Translations under genes and position numbers: made by a program
The notes under the pieces: generated by a model
What the model saw: the letters and a program-made list of their open reading frames with translations, nothing else
Told to the model about the DNA's origin: nothing
Databases searched by the model: none
Source of the DNA: Emergomyces orientalis
Taxonomy: Eukaryota > Ascomycota > Eurotiomycetes > Onygenales > Ajellomycetaceae
Assembly (NCBI GenBank): GCA_002110485.1
Contig: MOWL01000089.1
Location: forward strand, 1,178,001-1,242,000
Direction: 5' to 3'
DNA length: 64,000 nt
In this document: positions 34,485 to 48,636 of the stretch, piece after piece
How the letters are laid out: the number at the start of each line of letters is the position of its first letter
Numbering within the stretch: position 1 is the stretch's first letter

Positions 34485-37113
34485 ACGGCGATTGCACCAG
34501 CTGGATGCTGGAGGCAAAGCGGATCGAGGCTCTTTTCAGATCAACGAAAGTGAAGGGGGGAGAATACAAGAACACAGAATACGTCTTGAGTCCTGGTGAC
34601 TCTGCAAGCAATTTTTTCTCTTCTCCAGCAAGAGGCCGGAGAGACGGAAAAGTGAGGCGCAATCAGCACACAAAGGAACCATTTCTTTGCGCAACGCCTT
34701 CGTGACGAAGTGGATTGAACGAAAAACCGAGCAACCCACTCCGCTTCACTACCGCCAGCCTTCTCTCTCTCTCACATACTCCGTCGCCCTTCGCATCGGC
34801 GCAATGCATTCACCTCAATCTCAATCGACTTCTCCAAGACAATCGCCCCCTCGTCACCCCCAGCCTAATCCCACTACCTTGTACAACTATTTCTGTCCCA
34901 GTCACGGGCTTTTTCTTTTTCCTTTCGTTTTATTCCTTTTGTATACCAGCATCGTAGCATATCTTTGTTTCTCTTTATTATCCCTATGTTTTTGTATTAC
35001 TTACTCTTAGTTACTTGGTTCCTGCATTATTCCCCTTCCTATATCGGTCATCTGTACATGTACAATATTTTTAATACCCTGCCTTTTTCCCTTTTTCCCT
35101 TTCTTTGACCTCGGCACTTTCTCCTCGCCCAAATGAGCAATGTCTTCTTCAGTTCACGGATGGCTGGCCTTCCGAATGAAGACAAGGCTCAACGAGGAGA
35201 GTGAGAGCCATACCACGCAAAAATGTCACGGGATCTCGTTTTTTGTTCCTCTGTTTTGATACGGTGCCACTTTTTTTTATATTTTTTTTCGTATTTTCTT
35301 TTTGCTTTTTGCTTTTTGCTTTTGGCTTTTAAGGGATCTCCCAGGTTAATCATTGGATGGCTATGAACAGGCAGGCATGGGGTAGGACAGGGTAAATCGG
35401 CGAAACAAGGCTGCCAATGATGAAACCTCAGGGTATTTCTTTTGGTTTCAGAGACTTTGTTCTATTTCTTGGGTTTTATTTTTCCTTGCGTTATCCTCTG
35501 CTTTTTTTTTGTTTCTTCTTCTCAGTACCCTGTATTCTAGCGAGCGATGCTCTTTTGATTTTTTTCGTCAACCGTCACCTAGCCCACTACAGGAGCCCAA
35601 TCACACTCCCTTTCGACATCCACCCTTTCTCTTCCCCTTTTGCTCCCCCATAATACCCTGTGCCATTAATTTTTCCCGCCTTGTTTTTTTTTTCTTTCTC
35701 CCCCTTTCCTTTTTCATTCCCCGCATAGATAGAAAGAAAGATAGATCCAGAGCTATCACTAGACAAAGACGCAGGTCTTCATCATCATTGTCATCACCAT
35801 CATAACCATCAACCAGCAACAAATAATAAATACATCACAGCGCAAGCTTTTTTCTTTTCCTTCTGTGGAAAACTTATGTAACTACTTATATACTTCGTCT
35901 TTGCTTCTCAACTGCCCATGCACACTGGTGTTCTGTACTCTACGTGCTGCCCTTAGACAGCTGCCTCGTTTCTTCTGTCCTCTTCTTTATCATCGTATTC
36001 CCCAACCTAGCGTGCCCCAAACATCGAACTCAAGGCTTCATCACACTCATCGATCCCCTGAGCCACACATATCCACGATATATAACTAACAAGAAACAAA
36101 CTCGCTCCAACCGTGGCATACAAGGTACATATGTATGCATGCATCCTCAGAACGACTGAAAACAGACAGCATGTTCAATATGACTGGGTACTTCATATCC
36201 GCATCGGAGTCTATTCGGCATATCAAATGTATGGCTCTCAGATGGGCAATCGATGGCTTCAATGAAATTGAGCCAGCAAGATATAATTGTGATATAAACC
36301 CAGAAATGATTTCCTATAATGAGAGTTAATAATGACTTTTATCCTTTTTTCTTTCTCCTTGATTTTTTGATTTTTTGATTTTTTTGCTCATGTCACTTCA
36401 TTTCTTTTCTGCATCAGGTCTAGGTCGAGTTAAACTAAACAGTAAATTCAAAGGCTTGCAAAGCACCGCTCAACAGAGCAAGAGCATCTGCCTTTTATCA
36501 AAATATATTCACGCAAAACACACCCAAGCTTATTTACCAGAAGGATCAACAATGATAAAACAAAGAGATAGATAATAAGGATGCAAAATACATAAAAGTT
36601 TAGAAAAAATAAAATAAAATAAAATAACAAAGAGAAAACTAAAAGAGAAGATTTCAAAGTGACTACTATATTTGCTGAAGTTGAAATTCATTTCAGTCAT
36701 GAATTAAACAAACAAAAGCAAAAGGAAAAATGTATGATCAAAAATCAAAATCAGAGCTGTATGCAGCGGCGAGGGGAATAATGTATATATAAAAACAAAG
36801 TGAAAGAAACAAGAAAGAAGGAAGATCAAAATGCATGTATGAAAATGCAAGTCAGCAAATTTAAAATAAAAAAAAAAAGAAAAGAAAAAAAGAAAAGGCA
36901 ACAAGCGGTTTATCACTTAGTTGCTATATATCAACCAAAACACAATGAAATCAAAAAAGGAAAGGAACCTGGCACATGTAATGTGACAAAGGCGATCCCC
37001 AAAACACCACGGATGCTGCTTCTTCTAACCTCACTTTTGCATATGCATGCACTCAGCCGCGTGCTCGCGAACAAATATATACCAGAAATCCGCCATGAAA
37101 TAAACGAATCCTG
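34485..37113. other. non-coding stretch between convergent genes
   Basis: Contains the 3' regions of the plus-strand small-protein gene and the minus-strand acyltransferase gene. It is T/C-rich up to about 35800, then AT-rich, with AATAAA-like words near 35825 and A-rich tracts near 36600 and 36870. No protein-like frame is found. Confidence 0.5.
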
Positions 37114-38795
37114 TTATCGCGGTAATCCACTGTGCTCTTTCTCGTCCGGTTCAAAAACATGGGTCTCCAATCTGTGCGTAAGCCTAGCGCAGAACGTGTC
37201 GACATACGTCGTCCACAAATGCGCAACAAAGTACACAATGCAGAACCAGGCGGGGATCGCAACGGTAAAAACAAGTGGACTACCGCGCGGCAACCAGGGT
37301 GGGTTCACGGTCTCGCCCGCCTCATTAGTCGTGGGTTTCCACGGCTGGCCCGAGATACCGTAGATCATCCAGGTCAAGACGACGCGGAGGAGAGTGCCGT
37401 GGCAGAGGTACACGGCGAAGCTGTTGCGGCCGAGGAAGAGGAAGAGACGTCTTGAGAGTATCGATTTGGTGGTTGGGGACAGGAAGATAGCGAAGATGAC
37501 CAGATCGAGGCCCAGGGCTGAGAAGCGTTTACCGAGGTTGACGCCTTCGGGGAAAATGGTGGTGCCGTTTGCGAGGAGGAAGCGCGACCAGCTGGCGTAT
37601 TCCGGGCGTTCGCCGGGGAAGGAGGCGAGGAAGAGACCTAGGAAGGCGATTGTGAGGCAGAAGATGCGTCGGGACCAGGTGAAGGAGGAAGTGTACGAAT
37701 GGAAAGATTGGTCGTTTGCGAGGTCTGAGAGGAACATGCCGACGAAGAATTGTTGACCGAATGTTTCTATATATTGTTGATAATTGTGTTAGGCCTCTGT
37801 ATCGATGATGCAGTTGATTTTTTCTTATAGTCGTTATATATCCGTTTTCACTTACCGGTATCGGCACCCGGATGCTGCCAGAAGTACAAGAACATGATTG
37901 TATACACCATCATCCGAAATCGATACTGCATATACATCGTGCCGCAAAGCACGACATAAACCATCATAGATCCCTTAAGAAGCGGCAGCAGCGCCCACTG
38001 GTGGTCATCGTAGTCCATATGCCCATTTGTCCAAGTATTCAAGAAGACGGAAAAGAGCCGGGTGACTTCCTTGCGAAACGAGTCCTCAACCACAGGGCTT
38101 GCATACCGAATCCACTCCGCATCCGCCCTCCTACCCACTGTGAAACCGCCTAATTGCGCTACCGCCCAGGCAATTACCATGGCAATTGTTGCGGGGAGGA
38201 TCAGACGAGGCGGTCGGCGGAAAGCGCTCTTGGAAATGGCGGAGAAAGCCGCAGTATAGTTTCCCGAGCGGGAGAGCTTCAACGGCTTAAGGGCGCAGAC
38301 ATAGCCGGTCAAGAAGGCGAAGATAGTGACGCCAATTCTGCCTTGCCAGGGGATGCGCAAAATGGGAAGCTGGAGCAATCGAGGGGGGATATTTTCGCCA
38401 TTTTGAGGGAAGAAAAGATCGTAGTCCCAGGCTCGGCTTAGGTGGGTGAGAATGACGAGGACAGAAGCGATCCCGCGCAAGCCCTATATAAAAGCAAAAT
38501 AAATATCTATATTAGCCAATGTCTAATACTAATAGAGAAGACGTATAACGAAAAGGAAAATAGATTGTCATTGATGAGTGGGTTGCTGTCGAGGTCGTTC
38601 CCTGTCGTTCATTTGAAGTGCTCACCAAACCGCCAAGGCCCGGCGCAGAACGGTTTTAGGGGGACAAAAGACGCGATATATTTATAAACTCACATCCAGC
38701 CATTTCACACTCCGCCCATTATTGTCGCTTCCGCCCTCGAAAAGTAAGAGAACGGATCTCCAGGGAGAAGCCAGGAGGGGGAAGAAAGCGAACAT
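37114..38795 (-). CDS. acyltransferase-3 family integral membrane protein
   Basis: Exons 38694-38795, 37856-38483 and 37114-37766 join to 1383 nt and 460 residues. The first exon, MFAFFPLLASPWRS..VKWLD, ends at GAT|GTGAGT and meets TATATAG|GGC, giving the family signature DGLRGIASVLVILTH with His48. The second junction, ACCG|GTAAGT to TATATAG|AA, restores GADTETFGQQFF. About ten hydrophobic segments follow, for example IGVTIFAFLTGYVCAL, LPATIAMVIAWAVAQL, IFCLTIAFLGLFLASF, LGLDLVIFAIFL and LVFTVAIPAWFCIVYFVAHL. GRNSFAVYLCHGTLLR is the typical late AT3 block. Family members transfer acyl groups across membranes to sugars, lipids or secondary metabolites; the substrate cannot be told here. No biosynthetic cluster neighbours it. 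The upstream exon is only 34 codons but is needed for the start. Confidence 0.9.
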
Positions 38796-41700
38796 TTAGT
38801 TGCAACGAAAGAAGAAAAAAGCACAAAAAAGCAAAGACCGAGAAGAAATCATCCACTGCCAAATGAAAGAAATATCAAACGCAAAGTAAACGAGGAGCAC
38901 ACGCCAGCACCCCCCAGCAGGTATCAGGTTGGACGGGCCACTCCAGGTGGGAGAGGAGAGAGAGGAAAAGGAGAGAATGTATAAAAAGATAAGGCTCAGA
39001 ATAGGGATTAATTGATTGCTTGAATTATTGATTGATCCGCAACCAAACTCCGCAGCGAGAGTAGTGAATATAAAATAAACTATCCTATTTAAAATTTGAC
39101 TTGAAAGGGCAATGAGAAATGATAATGGAACAGATAATCAACCGACACTACGGCCAAGTCAGCCAGCGAGAGAGAAACACAGAGAGGCGGAGAGAGGGGA
39201 GGAAAAAGGTGAAAAGAAGCCAAGGAAAAGAAAAAAGATGGATGCTGGTTTGGCTTATCTGTAATGAAAACCAAAGCCCGCCACAGGACTCCTTGCCCGC
39301 CAGCGACCCACAAACCTACTGGGGTGGGGTGGAAAGGATGTGATGAACCTGAACCTGAGAATCCGGGCAGCGGACGGCGTCAAGGAATGAGTTTTAGTGG
39401 ATTTGATAGGCGTGATTCATTCCACCCAGAACGCTGCTGACGCTCATCAAAGATAAAATATTGGCTGAAAATTGGCATCCAAACTCATAAATGGGCCATA
39501 GCCGGGCGGAGGGACACCTAGCACATTGGCAGTGAGTGGTCTCTCGATCAAAAAGGGGGACTCGGCGTCAATTAAAATCATGGATTTACGAATGCTCAAG
39601 TATTCTGCTTCTCCTTCGCCCATGGAATCTCCCATCCCACCAGTTTTTACCGCCCGCCAAATTATATCCGCCTATCCAAGATATCCGTTTAAAGGTTATG
39701 CAACGGATATCTGTTTATTTCATCATCATTGCCTGATTGTTGACTTCAAATCCTTCAAAGCAACGCTGCATAAAATTCTTTTGCAGCCCAAGTCCCACCT
39801 TGCCCGCCCTAAACGGGCGTACCAAGAAATACCAAGACCCGGGTTCCCACATATTTGGCTACTTTAGCCCCCGCCAAGGTTGGATTAAGGACTAATCACA
39901 AGGGGGGATGATTTGGTGGCTGACAGGAATTTGAAAGCATCTGTTGGCTGATGGATACATTCATGATCAGGAGAAAGGCCCTTCTGCTGAGAATCCAGGA
40001 CTACCCAAGAACTTAACCAAAGTACAACGGCCAGAATAAAGGCAGATTTTTCAGACAAAATGTGAAATAATGAAATGGCACCATCTAAATTGAAAAGCAT
40101 TTTCTTTCTCTAAATATAGCAATGTGTTCACAAGAGACAGCCCGGTAGGGCAAATATTACCCATGCTCCACGCGAGTCGCAAGGCGTAAGATACGAGTAC
40201 GGGGGCATCAACTCCTGTCTAAGTCGTGTATTCGCTTCTCGAACATCGAATAATAGTGAATCATGGACCATGGACGGCGGCAGGATCATCGAACATCGCC
40301 AATAATGTATGGGCGATTGAGGCCTATGCTCCGCCCGCTCGCCTCTTGAGTTTCACTCCAGCGTCGATCTATGAGCGGTGGTTAACCTGCCCCCCCCCCC
40401 CCCCCCCATCTGCTCCATACACTACAGCCTGCAAACTGCAGCTTCTGCTACTTATTTAACTCTTCCATTTTATTGGAGCAGTAAACAAAGAGCTGCTTCA
40501 AGGTTGACATTAACAGCCGCCTCCAGAAGTTCTCAATGTTAACAAGTTACTAGCAATCATGAAAACCAGCTGAAAAAGCATATCTGGATACATCCATGGG
40601 TGCAACTATGGAAATAGAGATGAGATTGATTGGAGGGCGGAGAAATTTACTGCATACAGTCATTCATAGAGCCTTGGCCCTTGGAGGGGTGAGTCTGGGG
40701 TTGGTTCCCTGTCGGGGAATCTCACATTTGGACACTGATGACGATGCTCATTGATGGATGAATGACAGAAAGAAATGGAGGCTGACAACGGCCTTTTTGG
40801 TTCTACTCGTCTTCAGAGTGGTTTGACAGTGGGTATTTCCATTTCCACGCCTGTACTCGGAGGATAACCACTCGCTGCCACTTGAAGGAATGCTGTTGAT
40901 AAGCAAGAAGACAAAGAATATGAAGGAGATGGTTAATTCATTTTGCATCGTCTCCAGGCCTTGACCTAGAGAATATCAATAGTAAATACACATACCACAC
41001 TTTCCAGCTAACCAAAACCTCCGTCCGTCGCCTGACAGCCATCGGTTACTCCATGCATCCTAGGTACTGCATAAATACCACTGCTAAGTGCGACCATCCC
41101 GCCTGAATTTCTCTACGTGGCCACATCTCCAGCAATTTCTCCACATTGAGCCACACATTCACGCCTGAGCCATCATGTCTGGCATTCTGTCATCCAACCA
41201 ACGCTTCCTTCGCCGCAAAGTCCGAAGCTACCGAGCCCTAATAAATTGCTGCAATTTTTTCTTTCTTTTCTTTTCTTTTTTCTTTGCTTACCTCTCAACA
41301 GTTTGCGAGTCAGCCCTGGAAATGCCAAAATGACGTCGTCGCATCCGTCCTTGGTAGCAATCCACCCACTTTGGAATCCACCCAACCCACCCAAGCCAAG
41401 TAATTAAAATCCACTAAAATCCGCCACAAGCCACCGTCGCCTCATCCGTCTTAGTCACTATGCACAGACCCTGGCTTCAATTGGCCGTATTGGGATCTTG
41501 TTCAGGGGTTGGATCCACAGTTGGTGGGCGTTGTGAATAAGAATAAGGAAGCGTGGATACAGTCGCGCCCCTCGGTGGCAGAGGAATGTGGCAGAGGAGT
41601 GTGGGAGGTTGCAACGGGCATAAGTTAAGGACACGGAGCAATCCGGTATTTGAATCTGGCACATGCGACTGACACAACCAGCCTGGGCAAGCTTACCCGC

Positions 41701-44700
41701 ATATCATTAAGGGCTTCAAGATCTTGGGTCAGGGATAGACGCCACGTAGGGATAGGGGTTTGGGGATCGGATAGCCACAGTGCAGGGTTGAGATGAAAGG
41801 CTGGGAAATGGATACATACAGGAGAGGGAGCTAACTTATACAGGGAACATATCTGTCAGCCTGGGTTTTTCCAGAGAATCAATAGGGAGAAACTACTGAT
41901 CCGTAATGCATCCCTGCGTGGAAACCCAATTAAACCTCGAACATATTCAAAGCCACAAAAATTAAGCCATCTCCTTTTTTTTCTTCTTTTTTTTCTTCTT
42001 TTTTTTTCAATGGGTAAGAACCTGCTTCAGCTTACTGGCATTCGCCTGCGAGAAAAAGAGCAAGTAAAACATCTTCCCCCTCCTCCCCCCACCATATTTT
42101 CAACTAGGACAAGTGCACATTCCTTCCCGACACTTGGAAATCGGTCTGCTGCTCAATGACTCTTCTGGAGTGAACGAGACAATCGAGCATTGCGGTGTGC
42201 CAATATTGCTCCAGGCAGCCTCTGCAGAGAGTCACCAAGAACCCCAGCCGCTGCCAATATGTTTGAATGCCAACCTATCTTCCTAGATAGACACAAAGAG
42301 GTTGAGATGATAGCGTTGAGCGTCTACAAGCAGTCGCCACACGACAGCCCCCCAGAGCTCCATCCTTTCAAGCTCTGCATCTGGGACTCCATGAAATCTC
42401 GAACTTGACCCCCTACTTAGCAGGAAAAAAAATGTGAGAAGGGAAATCAAATAATTTGTCTATGGCAGCGAATGGATAGGACGCATTCTTGATTGCTGGA
42501 GAACAACATCTTGGTCCTTTCAAATTGGCCTTCTTCATCAGTAGAGCCTGGGATGCCGATCAAGCCTGTTCACAATATGGCAGCATAGGTACGGGACTGC
42601 AGGATAAAAACACATACTGTCTTGCATTCCACTCTCCTCCTGCAGGTTCCAAGCCTCCAGGCCTCTTATTAGAGGGTGAAAAGAACTACGGAGTACTTTC
42701 TTACTTTATGTACTGTACATAGTATGCGAGATCAATCCTTGCCTGAAATTGCACTAGCCAAGTACCTGGGCAGCTCCGCACCTGAGTAGACACGCACTTA
42801 AAAATTAGCGACAACTTCATCTTGGCCTACCCACTACAACACCCATTGCCCTTCAAGGCAGGCTGGGGTTATGCCTGCATGCACTCAGTTCACTCGAAGC
42901 TAGAGAAAGCACACCAATTTTTTTTATTGTTTCTTTTTTTTCTTTTTTTTCTCATATATATTTTGCAGAGTTTCCATTGTTCTTAGATTTCAGCAGAACA
43001 AGGAACAAACAAGCCAAATAACAATATATGTATTTTTTGTATATATCTGTTTCTATTTACGACGGTTAACTTGTACAATACTAAGTTTGATGATGGATGG
43101 GGGTATAATTTGGAATATGGAGAATTGGGGATGGCTGGCGTCTTGAGAAGAGTGAACAAAACAAACCACGGATAGATAGGGGGAACGGTTTGGGAGAAAT
43201 AAAGAGAGGGGGGGTTAAACGAAGACAAAGAAGATGAATATCATGAGAGCAAAAAGAGCTACGCAAAGAGGTATTTCACCAGTCAGACCACATGCAAAAG
43301 AGAATTAAGAAGAAAGAAAGAGAATAAAAAGAGAGAATTTTTGTAATTTTTGTTTTCCTCAATTCTTTCTCTTGATATTGTGGTATAATCTTCTGTAGTT
43401 ACTGTCTCATTTTCTTTTTCAATTTGCCTTAACCAACTTTTCCCCCATCATCCGCCATCCGCCGTCTGCTGATTCTGTTACATCTCCCCCAATTCATTTC
43501 CCTCCTCTTTCATTTTCCGCGTGTGGTAGGTATCGTTGGTTCTCCTTCCCAGCACGAAAACATTTTTTTTTAGTAAAAAAATGAATAAGGTACCGTAAAA
43601 CAAAACCACATAAGGAAAAAAAAAAAAAAAAAAGGACAAAAAAAAACACGAAACGAAAAAATTAACGAAAGAAAAAGAAAAAAACGCGACCTTTTTTATA
43701 AAGAGGAAATTAAGGGGGAACTAAGCTCTCAGCAGCAGCAGGAGCTATCAAACTGCTCGCTCACTTCCCCATTTTCAAACTTTTTTTTTTCTCGGTTGAT
43801 TGGCCTTTCGAAAGATTTCTTATCTTTTTATGGAAAAGCAAGAAAAAGAAAGAAAGAATAAAGCTTCGCACTGCCTTTTGCGATGACCGAGCCCATTATT
43901 TGTATTTGTGTCCAACCAACCCCCCTCTCCCTTTCCTTGGAGAAGAGAAGAGAAAGAGGGGGGAATTCAGGACAAAGTTTCTTTTCCTTATTGCAGGAGG
44001 GTATATAAAGTATTCAAAACAGTATTAGGAAGGGGGGGTCGGGAATTTAGGTAAGGTAAGGGGGATAGGTAGGGTAAAATAGTCACACACAGACACATAC
44101 ACTTGTTTACACAGTTGCATGCAATAAAATAAATGGAGGAGAAATGAGAAAGCAGGAAAAATGAAAACCGAACGAGTACATCGATTAGACGACAAGTGGC
44201 AGAGGGGAAGAAGAGAAAATTGATGATGACGATGTTGAGACGATGATGTGATGATGATGAGATGATGATGATGATGATGATGATGAAGATGATAGATGGA
44301 TAAATGAATTTCGCGGAACGCTTCACTAACAAAGGAAATAAAAAGGATGAAAAGAGTTTTTAAAAAAAGGGGGAGGGGGAATGATATATGGACAAATTTT
44401 TTTTTTTTGGAATCTTCGATTAGAAACGGCTCGCGCTTGCAAATGCTAGATTGGGAGAAATGAAGTTCTCATCCGTCCCATTTGGGAAAACAGATGATGA
44501 TATCAAACTAGATAATTAGAAGTTAAGAAATAGGAAAAAAGTATTTCACAGTAACAACTAAATGAAAAAAAAAAAAAAAAAAAAATTTAAAACATGCGTG
44601 CGTGTATTGGTTTGTTCAAACGCAACTTCTGGGTAATGCGATAAAATTTTGAAGAAAAAAAAAAGAAAACACGACATGGGAGAGAGGAAGGCCTTTCAGT

Positions 44701-44960
44701 CGTTTTTGTAAGCCTGGATTAATATCGGGTGATATCTGTTGTGTGTCCAAGGAGGGGGAAACCCCATGGTACGCAGGTACTCTCAAAAGAGTTGGGGGTG
44801 CGTGTGTATGAATATGGTTAGTATCAAATGTAATATAGGAAGCCTAGGGATGTTATTTGGCGCATGGTTATGTGGTGAGGCTTGAGCTTCTGCACCTAGA
44901 TCATCCCGTACTTAGAACAGAAAGAACATGGAAAATTTGCTGCTACTTCAATCTGGCCGC
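38796..44960. other. 6-kb non-coding stretch
   Basis: No gene is supported between the acyltransferase start and the cyclin stop. It includes the acyltransferase promoter, a run of 18 C at 40390-40407, T/C tracts near 41260-41285 and 41970-42010, A runs near 43615-43634 and 44570-44585, and a GAT repeat (44221-44293). From about 42900 the sequence is A/T-rich and is likely the 3' untranslated region of the cyclin. Confidence 0.5.
44221..44293. repeat. GAT/ATG trinucleotide repeat, imperfect
   Basis: A run of about 70 bp dominated by GAT units, with the longest perfect block near 44260-44285. It lies in the probable 3' region of the cyclin gene. Confidence 0.85.
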
Positions 44961-46284
44961 TCAAAATACCCCATTGTACCCTACGGGTGGCTGTTGAGTA
45001 AAGTGTTGATGCTGGCTATAGGGATTCTCGTCTGGACGGTGGTGATAAGCGTGTGGAAATTGGACGCTGGAGGGTGGTGTCGGGGAACCATGGGTAATAC
45101 CCGGGATTGACTTTGGAATATTGGAATTCCCGACACCGGCAAAAGCCTCGTTTTCAGGGGTGATTGGCGGCGTCAGATATCCATTGGTCATCGTCGAGGG
45201 ATATTGGGGTTTTTGAGGGGTAGCCAGTCCAATCTCTCCGTTGTAGGGTTTGAGTTGCTCGGAAGAAGTATCCGCAGTGGGAGTTGGTGGGGTATAGGCC
45301 TTAGGTATCGACGCCTGGTGTGCAAGGAATTGTTCCAAAAGCCTAGACACCCGAGAATAACGTGCAGACGAGTATTTCCGACAAAGAACCTGCGATGGCT
45401 GGACCAAGTGCTGAGACAAGTTCACCAGCGTCAAGGAATCGTAATGGGATGCCCAGTCCGTATTTCGGGGCTGAGGACGGTTCAAAACGCATCGAGCGAG
45501 AGCGAGTGAAGCGCGAGCGAGATCCGACGACAGTTTCGAAACGAAGTCCCTGTGGAATAGGGATATTTCCAAAATGTAAAGTGAAAGATGTTCCACCTCT
45601 GGGTCATATGGAGTGTCCACGAGTGCAAGTTGCAGGAAGCTGTCAACAGTGGGGTGACCTATCGCCCAACCTAGAGTTTGGAGAACATGCCATTCCATCT
45701 GTACGAACATGTCATCGTCATATTGGGAGCAGCACATTGTCTTGAGCTCCTTGATCGTTGGGACACGATCCTTCTTATCACCATACTTTGCAGCGATAAG
45801 CAATGCTGCACATCCAACTAACTGATAATGTTTTTTGTAAACCACGCGTTTAGAGCAATAACGATCTAACAAGTTGACAGTAAGAAATAACGTTGATGGC
45901 AAAAGTTGGAAGGCAGTATGTGCTTCTATGAGGAAGTCGAGGAGATAGGGACGCATGAACCATTGGATCTCGGTCTGGATATCGATGGAATCAACATCCG
46001 GCAGGGTCGAGGACTATTCTCGAGGTTAGCCAAGGTTAGAAAGAAAAGAAGAATAAAAGATGACGAACATCCATCACGAGCATGTGAGCTAGAATATCAT
46101 CCTGATATTCATCGCTAACTTGTTTTGATAACTCATCAGCAATCGCAAATTGACGTTCGCGAGCAGTAAGTTTTGCATGCTCCTTTGGACCAAGCCTGGG
46201 GCCAGGATACTCTGGTTCATACGATTCCACGAAGTAGGAGTCGCATGGCTGGAACGAAGACGTAGGGCGGTGTTGGTAGGCCAT
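44961..46284 (-). CDS. G1/S-specific cyclin, CLN/Puc1 type
   Basis: Exon 1 is 46069-46284 and exon 2 is 44961-46013, giving 1269 nt and 422 residues and a TGA stop. The start is MAYQHRPTSS; a longer upstream frame lacks an ATG. The 55-nt intron has an unusual donor, GTTCGT, but two CTAAC branch candidates and a TAG acceptor, and splicing joins LAHMLVMD to SSTLPDVDSIDIQTEIQWF. The cyclin box (about residues 85-205) has MRPYLLDFLIEAH, LFLTVNLLDRYCSKR, YQLVGCAALLIAAKYGDKK and EWHVLQTLGWAIGHPTVDSF, closest to the Cln cyclins that partner the Cdc28/Cdk1 kinase at Start. The C-terminal 170 residues are Pro/Ser/Thr-rich with several S/T-P sites (TPPTPTADTS, GYLTPPITPENE, GSPTPPSS), typical of phosphodegrons for SCF-mediated turnover. 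The gene has a very long non-coding upstream region, as G1 cyclins often do. Confidence 0.92.
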
Positions 46285-48636
46285 ATTGATAGCGTTTGAA
46301 GGGATCAAAAAAGTTCAGAAACCACTTCGAGAAGTTCACGCGTTGCGTTATTTGTGGTGAAGGAGAGGACCTGGAATATAACCCGTATATCTGAAAGGCT
46401 GCAAAAAGGAACGACGGAAGGTAAAAGAGAGTGACAGTCGTCTATTAAGTGGGAGGTTAAAGATTGAAAATTAGTTGGTGAAAAATTAAGGAGAGTTATG
46501 TGTCGATAATAATCGGCACGTTTAAATCGAAGTGGTCAGTCGACCGGATAATGTTTTTCTTTTTTGAGGATAAGCTAGCCAGGTGCAATTATGTGTCAGT
46601 AGCAATTCAATTCCGGGGTTAATAATATGAAAATATTTGGCAGAACAATATGAACGAGGGGGAGCATACCCAGTTTGACGTTTAGCAAGAAGGGCAAATG
46701 GGCACCCTTACTTCAGCAGCAGTCGCGTCATCTAATCTGGAACTCAGGAAAAGCTGAATTCGAAATCGATAGTGAATGGCCAGGTGAACGACGAGTCAAC
46801 GTCTCCACCTATCAAGCCAACACGATAAGCTCCTAGATTGCTGATGGGGGAAACAGAAGCTTCCACAGGGTACAATTGCAAAGCCTAGGAACAAAGTCAA
46901 TTGTGTTCGATATGGTGGGGAAGCGCCGTCTAGGGTGAGGTAGAAATGACAAGAGCCATTTGGTAGGAACAGGAACCGGAGCATACCTTCAAGGTTTGCC
47001 TGACTTTGGCGTGGGTGTGCCCTCGATGTGAAAGCAATCCTTACTGAATGCAAAGAGAGTTTCCAAGGCTGTAATGTTGAGATCTATTTAAATTAAAATG
47101 TTAGTATATAATTTGACCAGGCTTCCAACTCAGGCAAAAATCGAACGTGAAGCAAGATTAAGTAAGGGGGGCTGGCGGGAAGTATAGGTGATGAGGTGAT
47201 GAAGTGATATGTGCCAGCATACAAAGACCGTTTGCCAAATACGCGTATCATCGGGAAAGCCTGGCCCTTATTGCATTCGATTGATGAAGGTATATGAAGG
47301 TCAGGGAAATTCAACGTCGTGTGGAATTTTTACCAACGAACGCCCCTTAAACAGCCTATGGACACGAGACAACAAGCTCCAGATTCTCCTTGGTGAATTT
47401 TTCACTTCCCCAACGGATCCCAAACAGCAAATTATTTTCGTTTTCGACTCGGCCAGCCTTCGAGGCGGGAATGAAGCAAGTCCGGCATAGTACGTCCACC
47501 TATGCCCGTTCCCCTCCAACCAAGGGGGATGTCGTAGGCTAGAAGTATATTCGTGATTCTCCACGCCCCAAAAATTCGATAAATGGCTTGCCAATGGACC
47601 CAGGGGGGCAACCGTAGTCATGTGCAGGGAGGACGGACATCCGCCAGGAATTGGGCATTATACTCCAGGGGAGGGGGGGTTTTGATAAATATGCAGCAAG
47701 ATATTAAAAAAAGTCTCAATTGAGCTTACCTTTGCAGCAGAAAATGTCCCAGAACCAAAACAAAAACCAGAGCGGACAGCCCAAGGAGTTATTTTTCTTT
47801 TCGTTCTTCTCCTTATTAAATTTTTTTTTCTCTCTCCCTTCTAACTCGAGGGGGTGGGTTTTAAGGAGAACCGTCAACGTCGCAATTGGAAGGGGGGAGG
47901 ACGGACACCGTTCGAAGAAGGGGAGGGAGGCTTTTGAGGGAGGGAATGAAGGACGATGAAGCAGAGGAACAAGAAGAAGAAGAGGAAAAGAGGAGTCGAG
48001 GATCGAGGATCAGGAAAGACCCACGAAAAAGGCTCGACACGAGAGGGGGTGGTTTGAGAAGAAATGGAAGAAGGGTGGGAGACGATTTTAAGTCAACTGG
48101 ATGTCAGTCAACGTTCCAAGTCAACCACCGGACAGAACCAGATCCCCAGATTTCTCTCCTAAGAATTACAGGGTAAGGGAAATGAGAGGAGAGGAGAAGA
48201 GGAGAGGAGGAGGAAGTCTCTCCAGAGGGGTGCGGAAGAAAAGAGAGGAGAGGGAGGGAAAGGGTGAGAGGGAGATGAGACACGAAGAGGAGGGAGAGAG
48301 AGCGAGAAATGGAAGAAGAAGAAGAATAAGAAGAGAGGACGAGGTTAGAGGCAGAGAGAGTGGAGAGTGGAGTGAGGGTTGGTTGGAGGCTGTTTTTGGA
48401 GGCTCAGTGGACGCTGGTCTGGGCTGGGTGATTGGCCTGGAGGCATCGGTATCGGGGGAACACCAAACTGGGGGGAAACCGTGTTCTGGTATGCGTATGT
48501 ATGGTATGTATTACGGTATGTACGGTGTACGGTGTATCAGGTATGTATCAGTATTCGGTAATGTTACAGCTCCCTTCTTTCTCATGTTGCTGGCTGGCAG
48601 TAATTGGCAGGGCAGGGCAGTCAGTCAGTTACCTAG
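46285..48636. promoter_or_regulatory. long upstream region of the cyclin gene
   Basis: No protein-like frame. The first part is presumably cyclin promoter and leader. A strongly purine-rich plus-strand tract (GGA/GAA-rich) extends from about 47880 to 48330. A GTATG/GTACG run is at about 48488-48545. Confidence 0.45.

Noticed and set aside
34325..34705. 126-codon plus-strand frame overlapping the small-protein gene
   Set aside because: It reads the second exon and the downstream sequence in another frame; the spliced 71-residue model has better start, splice and composition support.
45204..45745. Plus-strand frames of 101-127 codons
   Set aside because: They are antisense shadows of the cyclin coding region.
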